Source of the DNA: Chara braunii
Lineage: Eukaryota > Streptophyta > Charophyceae > Charales > Characeae
NCBI GenBank assembly: GCA_003427395.1
Contig: BFEA01000007.1
Span: 7,675,976 to 7,713,340, forward strand
Direction of reading: 5' to 3'
Length of the DNA: 37,365 nucleotides
The notes beneath the pieces were generated by a model that ran no database searches, had not been told where the DNA came from, and saw only the letters and a list, made by a program, of their open reading frames with translations. Numbering within the stretch: position 1 is the stretch's first letter; each line of letters starts with the position of its first letter. Shown piece by piece: positions 1 through 10,367 of the stretch. The position numbers and the translations under genes were made by a program.

Positions 1-661
1 AGAGAGAACTGTGCCCGCTTGCTGGGCGGGAGGAAAGCCACTATGTGACACCTCGGTCTTTTAGTGCATTCACACCGATGTACCTTGCCTTGTTCTGAGT
101 GAAAGTGCGTGTTTCTGAGATGTGGGAGTCCGGTTTATGAATCGAGGCCCTGCATGTCGCGCATAAGAAGGTGGGGGCATGTGGCAGGTGCGGTGGGGCG
201 GTCTAGATAGCAGCCAAAGAGGAGTGGCCACATTAAGACTTAGTGGATACCTCCCCGCCCGACACCGGTTGCTGGGAGGCCGCTCGGCCTTTCCAAACTT
301 CACAAGCAGAGGAAGTCACCGCCCAAGAGGCCAGTAGGCCGCTATATCTTCGGGAGGAGCAAGCAGCTCCTCCTCATTTGTGGTATGCAAGGATTGGCGA
401 CATGCTGCTGGAGCCAAGCGCTGGACTTGGGAAGTGCTGCCTGAAGGAGACAAGCAGCTGGGTGCTCAGCCGGGCTATGCCGAGCAGCCCAGCCTGAGGA
501 GGAGGAAGAAGGGGGCAAAGGAGGAGAGTGGTGAGGTACCTACCTGGCTATGGTGGACACCATCTTCATCACCTTGTTGGGCGCTGCATCTGGAAGGCCC
601 CAGTTGGGGTAGTGCCACACCAAGGAAGCTCGAGGCAGAGTCAGGCATGGCGGCTTAGTGA

Positions 662-743
662 GCAGCGGCATAGCTGCTTTGGGTTGTCCTTTGGACAGAA
701 GTGCAGCGACATAGCTGCAATGCGTTGTCCTTTGCACAGGAGG
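662..743. repeat. 41-bp tandem duplication
   Basis: Two adjacent 41-bp units (662-702 and 703-743), each starting GCAGCG and containing GTTGTCCTTTG, differ at only a few positions. No function is evident. Confidence 0.8.
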
Positions 744-982
744 GCAGAGCCCTTAGTAGTCCGCCATAGCCTAGGCATGTGAGAGGAGGAAGAAGGGGGA
801 AAGCCATAGGTATGGTGGACCTCTTGTTGTGTCAGCAGTAAGAAGGAACTTCGGATATTGATTCTGGTTCATCCACTCATTGTTATTATTATTATTGGAA
901 GAAGAATAAGATTGGCGAAGTGAAGGAGGAGGAGGAAGGTTGAGAGAGAAGGGGGATTTGTTATTGGTCTTGCTGGTGTAGA

Positions 983-1025
983 TCTTCTTCTTCTTCTTCT
1001 TCTTCTTCTTCTTCTTCTTCTTCTT
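983..1025. repeat. (TTC)n microsatellite
   Basis: About 14 uninterrupted CTT/TTC units, followed by a degenerate CT-rich tail to about 1045. It encodes a lysine run on the other strand, which is not evidence for a gene. Confidence 0.95.
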
Positions 1026-1130
1026 TCTCTCTTCTTTGGTCTCTATCTCTTTGCAAGTGCTTTCATTTCTTTCGCAATTGGGTGGCATTGTCTTTCATTG
1101 TGAATTTGCACTTTGGGAATGACCAGGATC

Positions 1131-1151
1131 ATAACAATTGGTGGCGGGAGG
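1131..1151 (+). other. Possible LTR end and primer-binding site
   Basis: ATAACA (1131-1136) is followed after two bases by TGGTGGCGGGAGG (1139-1151). An LTR ending TAACA would mirror the TGTTA that starts the element 1 3' LTR at 8894, and primer sites begin TGG because they pair with the CCA end of a tRNA. I cannot name the tRNA. If real, this is the 5' LTR border of element 1 and 1152-2635 is its leader. Confidence 0.3.
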
Positions 1152-1173
1152 TGTTAGTCACCCTAACTAACAC

Positions 1174-1213
1174 TAATTCCGAATTAGGTTAGGGCTAACC
1201 TAATCTCGGATTA
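1174..1213. repeat. 40-bp inverted repeat
   Basis: Arms 1174-1192 and 1195-1213 are separated by only GG. The inner ten pairs (ATTAGGTTAG with CTAACCTAAT) are perfect and the outer part pairs with a single-base shift. It lies 22 bp after the candidate primer site. Confidence 0.8.
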
Positions 1214-2166
1214 GGGCTGGAGGTTAGGGTTAAGAGGGGCAGTGAGGTATGTGGATGCTGGCCCCACCTGGTTAGGTCATGTAGCGTCGACATAAGACCT
1301 GACCAGGTTGCTTGAGTGATTGAATGGGGTGGCGAGACACAAAGGAGGCTGATTGGAGTAAGCGAGAGGGAGTAGAGAGTGAGAGGTACTCGCACCTGGA
1401 ATCTGGACTTCAAGAAGCCATTGAGTAACTTTTGGGCTTACCCTCAAGATGGAGACTTGATCGGAGACTGCCATATCTGCATCGAAGAGCTGAAAGTTGC
1501 TACTTTGGTCTTCAACATCGATGGAGGATCCGGCGTTGTAACAGGGGTGTAGGGAGGCCCTCTTAGTCATGCTAGGACACTTCATGTAGTGGTAGCTAGG
1601 GGTCAGGAGGACCTATGAGAGAGGGGGGTGAGTCGTCATCCATCTTTGGGGGCCGGGCCTCACAGGTAAGTGCCGTGTGACTTGGGTATGCCTATGGGTT
1701 GTTGCTTGGTGCTTCATGGCCTGTTGGGGTGTGCTGGGCACTCTTCCTCTTCTCTGCGGTCTTGGTTGTGTGTGTGAGCATGTGGATTGCTTTCTCACCT
1801 GATGGATGGATGGGTGATGTATCTTGTTCTCAATGACATATCTTTCTACAGTGCATTGTCTTTTCATTCTGAACGGCTGTAGGAGCAGGTTCTTGCTGAA
1901 AGTCGTCTTTTCCTTTTCAGTACGGTAGAGGCAGTTTGGGACTGACTTGGCACACCTCTCTCATTGGTCCTGGTCCGCGACCTACTTGGGACCCTTCGGG
2001 GCTCAGTGGGACCAGGCGCAATGGGACAGGACCTTTAGGACCCAAATATGTTGCCGTCAATGCATCTCCGTGCTGTGCTGAATTTGGGGGACACACGGCT
2101 GTAAGGACATTCCTTTCAAGGGGATCTTGACTGGTCTTACTGCATCTTCTCACACACTGCCCCGTG

Positions 2167-2262
2167 TCTGGCTTGGCGACCGTCTGCACCCCTCGAAATC
2201 TCCATTCCTGCAGTTAGTTTTCTTCGGCGACCATCTGGCTTGGCGACCGTCTGCACCCCTCG
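2167..2262. repeat. Dispersed 29-bp direct repeat
   Basis: An identical 29-bp sequence containing CTTGGCGACCGTCTGCACCC occurs at 2167-2195 and 2234-2262. It lies in the long stretch before gag. Apart from this and short hairpins, 1214-2635 shows no gene. Confidence 0.85.
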
Positions 2263-2635
2263 TGGTACATGTTCCTTGTCAGGTTAGACAAGAGGGGATC
2301 TCTAGCTTATCTCATCAGACCCGTTCGTTAAGTCAGTCCTCTCTTTCATTTGTTTTTATTTATTTTTTTATTCTGCTGCGTGAATGTCATTCTCTAAATC
2401 CAAATGAATTGCCGCTCCGGCTAGGAGTTCTACCTTCTGCTCTTTGTGATTTGTTTGTTTTTTGTTTATCTGAACTATCTATATCTAGTATTGAGACGAG
2501 TGTGCAGAAAACGGAAGGAGAGAGAAGGGAGAGAGAAGGTATTCTTTTTGAGAGTGTGAGGAGGGGTAAGAGGAGCGTTCGTTCAAACGTGAGCGGACCC
2601 CGCTTGAGAGATCTACTGATACCCCATCCTCCAGC

Positions 2636-4179
2636 ATGACAGACATCTCATCCGTGCAATGGCAGGCCATTCTGGACGCAGTGGCCAAGAACGGTTTCGA
2701 GAAACCGTTCTTTCATAAACTTTATGAGGATGTGATACACTGAGAAAAATGAGGCAGAAGCAGCAGCCAAAGCCACAAGCATTGCTGCCCAAGTGGCTCT
2801 CCTCGAGGTTCTGGAGTCTAGTGATGCCCGGTTCAAAGAGAAGATAGCCGCTGTCGTAGCGGCCTTGGTTCAACTGCGGACCTTGGAAGATCTTGAGTCC
2901 CGTGTGACAGCTTTAAAGCAGCGGAACCAAGAGGTGCAGGCTGAGATCGTCAGCGTCAAACAGGCTCAACTGACTGCCCCTCGTCCTCCTAATCCACGTC
3001 CTGCTGCAGTCTTAGTCTCTCACCCTAACACAGTCCTTGTGCTGAGATCAAGTGGAACTGTGATGAACGCAGGAACCGGTGCCAGCTCTTTGAGCTGCAG
3101 CGCCGACAGTTCTGCACTGGTCCCAGTCCCAAATGCAGGAACATCAACCCAAAACGCCACAATCCTTACTGGCGTACAGTACAACGGTCCCATGGTGGAC
3201 AAGAGGCGGCCACGCTGCCATCCAAGTACGACAGGAAGGGGGACATCACCTCTTGGATCAGCTCCATGAGCTCATACTTCGAGGTACTGCGTACGTCGCA
3301 GGAAGACCGAAGTATGGTCATGGGCACAAATACTGAACCCGCCTTATGGAGTTTCATAGAGCTCCAAGTTGTTGGTGCAGGATATGAGAGAATTGACCTG
3401 ACCGAGGGGTTGAAAGTAACTCTTGTACGAACTCTTGAGGACCTCCACGTCGCACAGTATCAAGATAAGCATGCTGTGCTTAAGGCAAGGCTAAAGCTTG
3501 AGGCCCTCAAAGGCTAAAAGTGGAGGACTTCATGCAGGCTTTGGAGCAGCACTTGACTGGTCTATTCACTACTCCAAACCTAGGATGGACTGACTTGTCT
3601 TGCATGGATGTAGTAATGGGAGTGGCCCCTGAAGACTATATCTCCCGGCTAGGACTCAAGGAGCATTAAATCTTGCGTGAGTTGTTGACGGATCTAGTCA
3701 ACCTAGAAGCCAAAGACCTCGCCAGGCGTGCGAAGACACCAACTGCAGGAAAAACTTCACGACGCACACGGTACGGAAGCAGCCACCAGTGTGCCCTGCA
3801 TCAGGAGACTGGCGATCAGTCCTATGCGGATGATCTGTCTCTAGATGACGATCGAGAGCCGGACTCTAACGTGGGTTGTTCTTCGTTAGCCCTAGAGTCT
3901 GATGTGAATACCGAAGAAAAATGTAATGCCTTTAAAAGGACTACTTCAAGCAAGGGGCCTAACCGTGGCTCGGGTAGGGGAACCATAACCCACCTTCCCA
4001 AGAACGCAAAGATTCCTGAGAAGTCGGAGGATGCTTCCACCAAGCCTTGGAAAGCCCTCCGCATTAGTCAAAAGGAATGGGAGAGAAGATCTAAACTGCG
4101 CGTGTGCTTGCATTGTCAAAAGCTTGGGCACGCTATGCAGGATTGTTATCGTCTGCAGGGAAACAAGCAAAGGGCGTAG
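2636..4179 (+). pseudogene. gag remnant of element 1 (CCHC zinc knuckle)
   Basis: The ATG at 2636 opens a frame (MTDISSVQWQAI) that breaks by a one-base shift near 2735. The protein continues in the next frame as an alanine/glutamate-rich, probably coiled-coil segment, shifts again near 3200 into a capsid-like stretch, and again near 3515. A stop near 3667 follows, before the last part (3673-4179). The nucleocapsid end carries a perfect C-x2-C-x4-H-x4-C knuckle (CLHCQKLGHAMQDC, 4105-4146). Gag would form the virus-like particle and bind element RNA. At least three frameshifts make it a pseudogene. The start is chosen because it is the first Met of the coherent frame. Confidence 0.8.
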
Positions 4180-4276
4180 AAGAGTCGTCAGCACTCTCTA
4201 CAGCAAGGGACGCTGAACAGTCAGTTGCAGGCCCCTCCAAGGAGCCTGAATCTGATCAACAACCTGCTCTTGAAAC

Positions 4277-4669
4277 TTGGATCTCTACCGCTTGTGCCGG
4301 AACCGCCCAGTTCCAGCTCAAGTTCACATCCATCTCCCTCGATGCATCGACAGTGAGTTTCGGGCCCTTCTCGACGGTGGGGCTAACAACAACATTACCG
4401 ACGCCTGTGTCCGTAAAGCCGGTCTCCCCTCAACCGGCTATGACTCCGCGATCGCCATTCGTTTAGGGGACAAGGACTCAATCGTCATTGTCGATCGCAC
4501 AATTCCCGAGGTCACCATGACTGTCCGCTCCCTCCGCAGTCAGATCTCCTTCGACGTCATGCACCTTATGTGCGACGTCTTCCTGGGAACTATTTGGATT
4601 GATCGCTACATGCCCTACTCTTTCTATCCCTCTTTTGTCCGCATCTTCTACTCCAAACTCTACCCTTGA
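4277..4669 (+). pseudogene. Aspartic protease domain of element 1, active site altered
   Basis: A retropepsin-like domain that would cut the Gag-Pol polyprotein. The active-site loop reads ALLDGGANNNI (Asp-Gly-Gly at 4373-4381) where the family has Asp-Ser/Thr-Gly, and the downstream FLGTIWI matches the usual ILGMPWL. The frame differs from that of the gag end and stops at 4670. A linker to RT continues in other frames (DSTYYCLVIDRK near 4750). The missing Ser/Thr suggests loss of activity, in keeping with the surrounding decay. Confidence 0.75.
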
Positions 4670-4845
4670 CATCCCTTACATTCTTCCCCTTACCACCCCA
4701 CCCCCCGTCTCCCCCCACCAATTCCTCCACATGTCTCGCCAACACCCTGACTCCACCTACTATTGCCTCGTCATCGACCGCAAGCGTCCTGAGGACTTGA
4801 TTCCAACGGACAAACCCGACCAAGCCCCCCCCATCCGACCCTCGC

Positions 4846-6255
4846 ATCACCTCTCTCCTCTCCAAATTCAAGGACGTCTTTCCCGAGTCCTTGCCTGTCG
4901 GCTTGCCACCCGATCGCAGGGTATCTCACACCATCGACCTCGAACCCGACCATTCTCCTCCTTGTCGCTCTCTATACCAAGTCTCTGTAACCGAGGCCGA
5001 GGAGATGAAGCGCCACCTCAATGAACTCCTTGAAAAAGGATTCATTAAGCCTAGCTCATCCCCCGTCGGAACCGGCTTCCACTTCAACAAAAATGGCAGT
5101 ACCTCGGCGCTCCACATGTGCACAAACTACCGCGCCTTGAACCGGATTACGATCAAGAATAAGTATCCACTCCCTCAGATATCTTAACTTCTTGATTGCC
5201 TCCGCGGAGCCAAATACTTCACCAAGATTGACCTCCGCAGTGGCTTCCACCAGATCCGTATTCGTGAGGAAGATACCCATAAGACCGCCTTCCGCTCTCG
5301 CTTCGGGCATTACGAGTTCCTAGTGATGTCTTTCAGCCTCACAAATGCCCCAGCGACCTTCTAGTCCCCCATGAGCCACATCTTCCGCGATTTCCTCGAA
5401 GTCTGTGGCGTGGTCTACCACAACGACATCCTTATCCTCAATCCCACCTTCGAGTCCCACCTTCAACACATTGAGAAGGTACTTTCCATCCTCCGCGAGC
5501 AAAAGTTCTACGCTAAGCTTAGCAAATGCACTTTTGCCGCCTCGAGCGAGAACTACCTTGGCTACATTGTCTCTGTTGATGGTATCGACCCCTCGAAGGT
5601 CGCCGCTCTCGTCGAGTTACCACCCCCCACCACCTTGCTCCAGCTTAGGTCATTCATTAGACTCGCTAACTACTACCGCCCCTTCATCCAAAACTTCTCC
5701 AACACCACCTATCCACTCCATGTGCTCACCCGCGCCACCGAGTCCTTCACATGGACCGAACGCCGCCAAGCCGTTTTCGACAAACTCAAACACCTCATCA
5801 CTACCACCCCTCTTCTCAAGATCGTCAACCCTTCTCGCCACTTCTATGCGACCACCGACGCTTCGAACTTTGCCCTTGGCGCCGTTCTATCCCAACATTT
5901 CCCTCGCGACCCCCACACTATCAAAGATTCCCCCAAGCGATCTGAAGCACCTCCTGACGAGTGCCCTATCGCATTCGCGAGTAAGAAGCTCATCGCCGCT
6001 GAGATGAACTATCCCTCCAATGAGAAGGAACTCCTTGTCGTCATCTATGCCTTTAAAGTCTGGCGCCCTTACCTCGATGGCCAGTACTTTACCATTCGCA
6101 CCGACAACACCGTCGTCTCCGGTATCCTCACCAAAAAGGATATTACCCCTCGTCCGGCCCGCTGGCTGGACTTTCTCGCCCATTTTACCTTCACCATCTT
6201 CCATACTCCCGCCAAGGCCAATCGTGTTGTCGATGCCCTCTCTCGCCGACCCGAT
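4846..6255 (+). pseudogene. Reverse transcriptase and RNase H of element 1, inactivated
   Basis: RT starts around FKDVFPESLP and contains the expected blocks: [42 protein letters not shown] and LTNAPATF. The catalytic Y-x-D-D is YHND (5416-5427), losing the first of the paired aspartates. Stops interrupt at 5184-5186 (TAA, after QIS) and 5362-5364 (TAG where the family has Gln in ATFQS). After 5371 the frame is long and open: it runs through the RT thumb and RNase H (about 5833-6255), with TTDAS, EKE, RTDN and the closing VVDALSRRPD, and on into integrase. Reverse transcription by this copy is not possible. Confidence 0.9.
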
Positions 6256-6399
6256 CACAAGCCCTATGAAAAAGTCTTCGCTGCCATGACGCATGTCAAC
6301 CTTCCCCAATCTCTCCAACATCGCTCCATCCATGGTTACGCCTCCTGCCCCGACTTCGCCTCTACCTACACCAAACTCCGCCACCTTGACACTGTCCCT

Positions 6400-7798
6400 G
6401 ACTATTCCCTCATCGACCATCTCCTCTACATCAACACCAAAGGAACTTGCCGCCTTTGCATCCCTTCTGTCCATGGTCTCTCTACCCAGATTTTGGCTGA
6501 ACACCACGATGCCAAGACTGTCGGACACCTCGGTTTCCCGAAAACCTTTGACAATATCTCTCGTTACCTCTACTGGCCCTCGCTCCTTGCCGGCGTTAAA
6601 GCCTACATCCGTTCTTGCCCTACTTGCCAAGTCGTCAATCACTCCAACCAAGCCAAGGCTGGCAAACTCCAATCTCTCCCCATACCCACCCACCTGGCAA
6701 TATGTCTCCATGGACTCCGTCTGTGGTCTCCCCACGACCGACCATGGTCACGATTGCATCTATGTCGTTGTCTGCCGCCTTACAAAACGTGCCCATTTCA
6801 TCCCTTGCACCACCACCTGCCAAGCCAATGACGTCGCCAAACTCTTCTTTGACCACGTCACCCATCATCACGGTCTCCCCGAAAACATCATCAGCGATCG
6901 CGACTCCCAATTCCTCTCACAGTTCTAGAGAAACCTCTTCAAGGAATACAGGACCACCCTCAAGTACAACACCGCCTTCCACCTTCAGACTGATGGCCAG
7001 ACAGAGAAGATGAACAATACTCTCTAGCGCATCCTCCAAAAGTATTGTCATCCCCATCAGCACGACTCGGACCAGCTCCTCTCCGCTCCCGAGATCACCT
7101 ACAACAACATTGTTTGCCCCTCCACTGGCATGTCTCCTTCCTACCTCGACCTTGGCTACCATCCTCGCTTGCCCTTTGACTTCTTGCTCCCCTCGCAGCT
7201 CAACCCATCAACTCCCTGTCCCTCTCTCAGTGAATGGGTTGCAACAACGAACCGCCTCCTAAGAGAAGCCACTGAATCTATCCAACGAACTCAGGAACAA
7301 CAAGCCAAACAAACGAACACACAGTGTCGTGACGTCACTTTCCATGTTGGGGACAAAGTCTGGCTCTCCGTCAAACGCTTTGATCCCGAACAAGGCTTGT
7401 CCAAGAAACTCTCGAACAAGTGGCTCGGTCTATTCCCCATCATTGAAAAAACATCCGTTGTAAACTACAAGCTCCAACTCCCTCCTAACATGAATCGAGT
7501 CCACCATGTCGTCCATGTGGAATACTTGAAAGAATTCCATGAATCACCTCCTCAGTTCTCTGATCGCCCTCATCCTTGTCCAGCACCTATCATGCTTCCC
7601 ACTGGTCCTGAATTCTTCGTGGAATCAATCATCGGTCGTAGAACAACTCGAGTATCCAACCACCCCGAGCCTATCACATAATACAAAGTAAAATGGACTG
7701 GATACCCAGATGAAGAATCGACATGGGAACCCCTTGCAAATCTAAAGAACACCATGAAATTCGTTCGTGCCTATGATCGTACCCACCCCGTCTCATAG
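6400..7798 (+). pseudogene. Integrase with C-terminal chromodomain, element 1
   Basis: The HHCC zinc-binding domain (6502-6627; HHDAKTVGHLG then SCPTCQ) is intact. A one-base frameshift near 6680-6695 leads into the catalytic core: MDSVCGLP with the first Asp, ISDRDSQF with the second, DGQTEKMNN with the Glu. TAG stops lie at 6926-6928 (at the Trp of the usual F-W-x-x-L-F) and 7025-7027. The following part has the GDKVWLS and KLSNKWLG motifs. A chromodomain (7613-7795; FFVESIIGRR to [17 protein letters not shown]) is interrupted by TAA at 7679-7681 and ends at TAG 7796. Chromodomains guide insertion to methylated histone H3 chromatin. Confidence 0.9.
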
Positions 7799-8468
7799 CT
7801 ATCTACTTGCCTATGCCTCGACCTATACATACCTACTCTACACACACCACCCCTGAACCCAACTAACCCCTCCCCTTGATCTTGATCTCTCATTGTCTGA
7901 TCCTTCCTTGCATCAGCCTAGTCCTTCCCATCCGTCCTCTACCACACTCTCTGTCTCTCTTGACCAATGGTTGTGGACCTGCGTGACGCCGACGATAAAG
8001 TATCTAATGACAAGCGCACGAGGACGATGGAGATAATGCAGCTGGTTTGGCCACCATGCTCTTTCCTTGGCCGGCATCTGGAATTGCGGACTTACTGGAG
8101 CAGCGACATGTGATCTGGACCTTTGCATCAGTCTGCGATTTCCTTGCCACCGGATCAGACCTCCTTGCAGTTCATGAACCGTACACAATCCAGCACTTGG
8201 GCTTTGGACACTTGTACTCCTACTTCGCTATCATGCAGCTTGGATATTGACAACTACCTGTTGCAGCTGCTGAATACCGGTTCTCTCACCTATCCTGGAT
8301 CTGACCAAGACCTCTGAAGACCTTTCTCAAGACATTTTTCGCATTTTGACACTTTGTTTCAGACTTGAGACTTTGTTTTCCCAGATCCCTCAGACACCAC
8401 AACCCTTGAGCATTCAACAAACAATTTTTATTTTTATTTTTTCCAAACCTGACAACCTAGATAACTTT
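7799..8468 (+). other. 3' noncoding region of element 1
   Basis: No gene is visible. The stretch is C/T-rich at first and contains a run of A/T around 8427-8441 just before the minisatellite. It belongs to element 1 because it lies between the pol stop and the polypurine tract. Confidence 0.6.
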
Positions 8469-8787
8469 GTAGAACATCAATAGGACTGCCCTGTTACTTG
8501 CAGAACCTCAATAGGATCATGCTGTTACTTGAACATTGCTACCCTCAACCTTGTAGAACCTCAATAGGATTACCCTGTTACCTGAACATTGCTACCCTCA
8601 CCCTTGTAGAACCTCAATAGGATTACCCTGTTACTTGAGCATTGATTCCCTCATCCTTGTAGAACATCAATAGTATTGATCTGTAACCTGTTACTTCAAC
8701 CCTGTAGAACCTCAACTACTCTGTTACCTTAACATTGATACCTTCACCCTTGAAGAACATTAGTAAGATTACCTTGTTACTTCCATT
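8469..8787. repeat. 53-bp minisatellite in the element 1 3' region
   Basis: Seven units begin with GTAGAAC or a close variant at 8469, 8500, 8553, 8606, 8659, 8704 and 8752. The three central spacings are exactly 53 bp. Each unit holds CCTCAATAGGATTACCCTG followed by TTACTTGAACATTGCTACCC or variants. Confidence 0.9.
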
Positions 8788-8878
8788 ACTCCCCCTTTCC
8801 TTTTCTGACCAGTGATCGGCCCCGTCTCGTCCTTCACAGTTGTTCATTAGGTCTTTGGCAGCCGGGACGTTGCCTTCC

Positions 8879-8893
8879 AGAGGGAGGGGATAG
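8879..8893 (+). other. Polypurine tract of element 1
   Basis: AGAGGGAGGGGATAG immediately precedes TGTTACGG, the arrangement that primes plus-strand DNA synthesis at the 3' LTR border of Ty3/gypsy elements. Confidence 0.8.
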
Positions 8894-9349
8894 TGTTACG
8901 GACTCAGCCAGGGGTCCCTGGTCCGCGGGTTACCACCCGCCATGCTGCTATTTTATTTTTGAGTTTCCGATCTCCGGTACCTGACTATTGGCGCCCTCTG
9001 CAGTTGGCGCCCGTTCTCAAATTCCTCCTTTGGCACTTTCGGATTTCGATACTTGGCGCCATCCGGCATTCTGGCGCCCAGACTTAGACCTTCGATTTTC
9101 TGTTCAGCCCCGAGGGAAATTGCACTTCAACCCTCGGGACTGAACTTGAGTCCGGTACTTGAGACCGGACTCGAGCCCAGTACGAATAACCAGTTTTCAG
9201 CTACTGTGCTTGCTTTGTGTGACTTACCTCTCCGACATCGAGATTTGAAGACTTCGACTTTGAGACTCCGCAACTTTGTCTGCGTCCGTTGAGTCCATCA
9301 GTCTTGTCGAGTGAGTGAGTGTGTGTGTGTGCTCTCACTCTCTCCCTCT
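8894..9349 (+). repeat. 3' LTR of element 1, 5' part
   Basis: Starts TGTTACGGACTCAG after the polypurine tract. It contains four copies of (T/C)TGGCGCC (8988-8995, 9004-9011, 9053-9060, 9071-9078), two adjacent strong hairpins (9102-9172) and a GT microsatellite near 9311-9332. It ends abruptly where the LTR of element 2 begins at 9350, so its true 3' end is not seen. Confidence 0.65.
9102..9172. repeat. Two adjacent hairpins in the element 1 LTR
   Basis: The first has arms GTTCAGCCCCGAGGG (9102-9116) and CCCTCGGGACTGAAC (9131-9145) with one mismatch. The second has perfect 9-bp arms GAGTCCGGT (9148-9156) and ACCGGACTC (9164-9172) around a 7-nt loop. Confidence 0.85.
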
Positions 9350-10149
9350 TGTCGCATGCCCACTTGGGCAATGTACATGTATAACCGAGGATCCGCAATG
9401 TGATGAAAATGACTGAATGGACAACGAAGTGCAAGTGAAATCTCAATAAGCAGTGTGCATCATGATACACACAAAAATGGTGCTTTATAGCGCAGTGGAA
9501 GACTTAGATACAAGTCCTGACCTGACCGGGACTGACCTCTCTCACGTAGTGCAAGACAGCGCAGCAGAATGCTAGAATACCAATGACTAGCCAAATCAAT
9601 GTCGCAATACAGACCAAACATACATCATCCTCATCACAAGGTGTGAAAGGGTCTGGCGCTACACACAGGAAGAATGTGCCGGGTCCAGTCCATACACAGA
9701 CGAAGAGGAGGGGAGCAGACGAAGAAGAAGGGGGAAAATGGGAATGTCGTCAACACCATGTCTTCGTTACAAGTCCTAGATAATCCCTTGTCGAATGTCT
9801 GAAGCCCAATGTCGAGTCTGGATCCAAATGTCACCAAGCCCGCTCTCTCATAGTCTGCTGATGCAGTGAAGTCACGTAACGAGAGGGTGAGAAGGAGATG
9901 GGGGACTGAGAAGAGGAACTCTCTCTCTCTCTCTCATGTGCCAGGTACTAACCTGGGAAGATGGCGTCGTGCTGCAGGTACCTCGAAGGCGAAGCTGGAG
10001 CTATGGCGCTGCGGTAAGTCTCCCTGGCCTCCGCCCAATCTCTCTCTCTTTAGTACTACTCCAGCTCCTAATAGCACCCAACACTGAAGACTACTGCTAA
10101 CGCTACACGCGCCCAGCGCTGAAGACTACTGCTAGCGCTACTACTACTA

Positions 10150-10340
10150 CTGCAGCGCTCCTCCAGAGTGCTGCTGCCGAATCCTGAAGACTACCTCCTG
10201 CCTCCTGAACTGCACGTGAAGTGCCTGGGAAGTACCTAGGAACTNCTGCAGCGCTCCTCCAGAGTGCTGCTGCCGAATCCTGAAGACTACCTCCTGCCTC
10301 CTGAACTGCACGTGAAGTGCCTGGGAAGTACCTAGGAACT
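10150..10340. repeat. Identical 95-bp repeats around a single N (assembly join)
   Basis: 10150-10244 and 10246-10340 look identical over 95 bp and are separated only by the N at 10245. The same 95 bp occurs once in the other LTR (17912-18006) and ends there exactly at the large gap. This is best read as an unmerged contig overlap, not a biological duplication. Confidence 0.85.
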
Positions 10341-10367
10341 ACTTGCAGCCTGCAGGGCGGGCCAGTC

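Larger units (their letters stand above)
1..1136. other. Unassigned sequence, possibly the 3' part of an LTR
   Basis: No protein of a known family could be recognised in any frame; the reading frames here are short and compositionally biased. The stretch holds a 41-bp tandem duplication (662-743), an ATT run near 883-896 and a TTC microsatellite (983-1025). It ends in ATAACA directly before a primer-site-like sequence, so it could be the tail of a long LTR whose start lies outside the window. It shows no visible similarity to the LTR start at 8894-9349, so that link is only a possibility. Confidence 0.3.
2636..9349 (+). mobile_element. Element 1: decayed Ty3/gypsy chromovirus
   Basis: Domain order is gag with zinc knuckle, aspartic protease, RT, RNase H, HHCC integrase and chromodomain, then a 1.1-kb noncoding tail, a polypurine tract at 8879 and an LTR starting TGTTACGG at 8894. 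The integrase-last order and C-terminal chromodomain place it in the chromovirus lineage. It is non-functional, with several frameshifts, at least five pol stops and altered protease and RT active sites. The 3' LTR is cut at 9349 where the LTR of element 2 begins, which suggests a nested insertion. No matching 5' LTR was found in the window. Confidence 0.9.

Noticed and set aside
771-1088. Minus-strand frame with a long lysine run
   Set aside because: It is only the translation of the TTC microsatellite and the neighbouring ATT run.
1150-1235. Telomere-like TTAGGG/GTTAGGG stretches
   Set aside because: The units are irregular and in both orientations, part of an inverted repeat rather than a telomeric array.
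5887-6735. Long antisense reading frame (282 residues) on the minus strand
   Set aside because: It overlaps the well-supported RNase H and integrase region of element 1 and has no domain motif; it is a shadow of that C-rich coding strand.
5362-7681. Non-standard genetic code with TAA/TAG read as glutamine (as in some ulvophyte algae)
   Set aside because: Several stops in elements 1 and 3 stand where Gln is expected, but one TAG stands at a conserved Trp, element 2 has TAG at an expected Tyr and a TGA near a zinc Cys, element 3 has TGA at a Trp, and frameshifts are common. Ordinary decay explains all of this.
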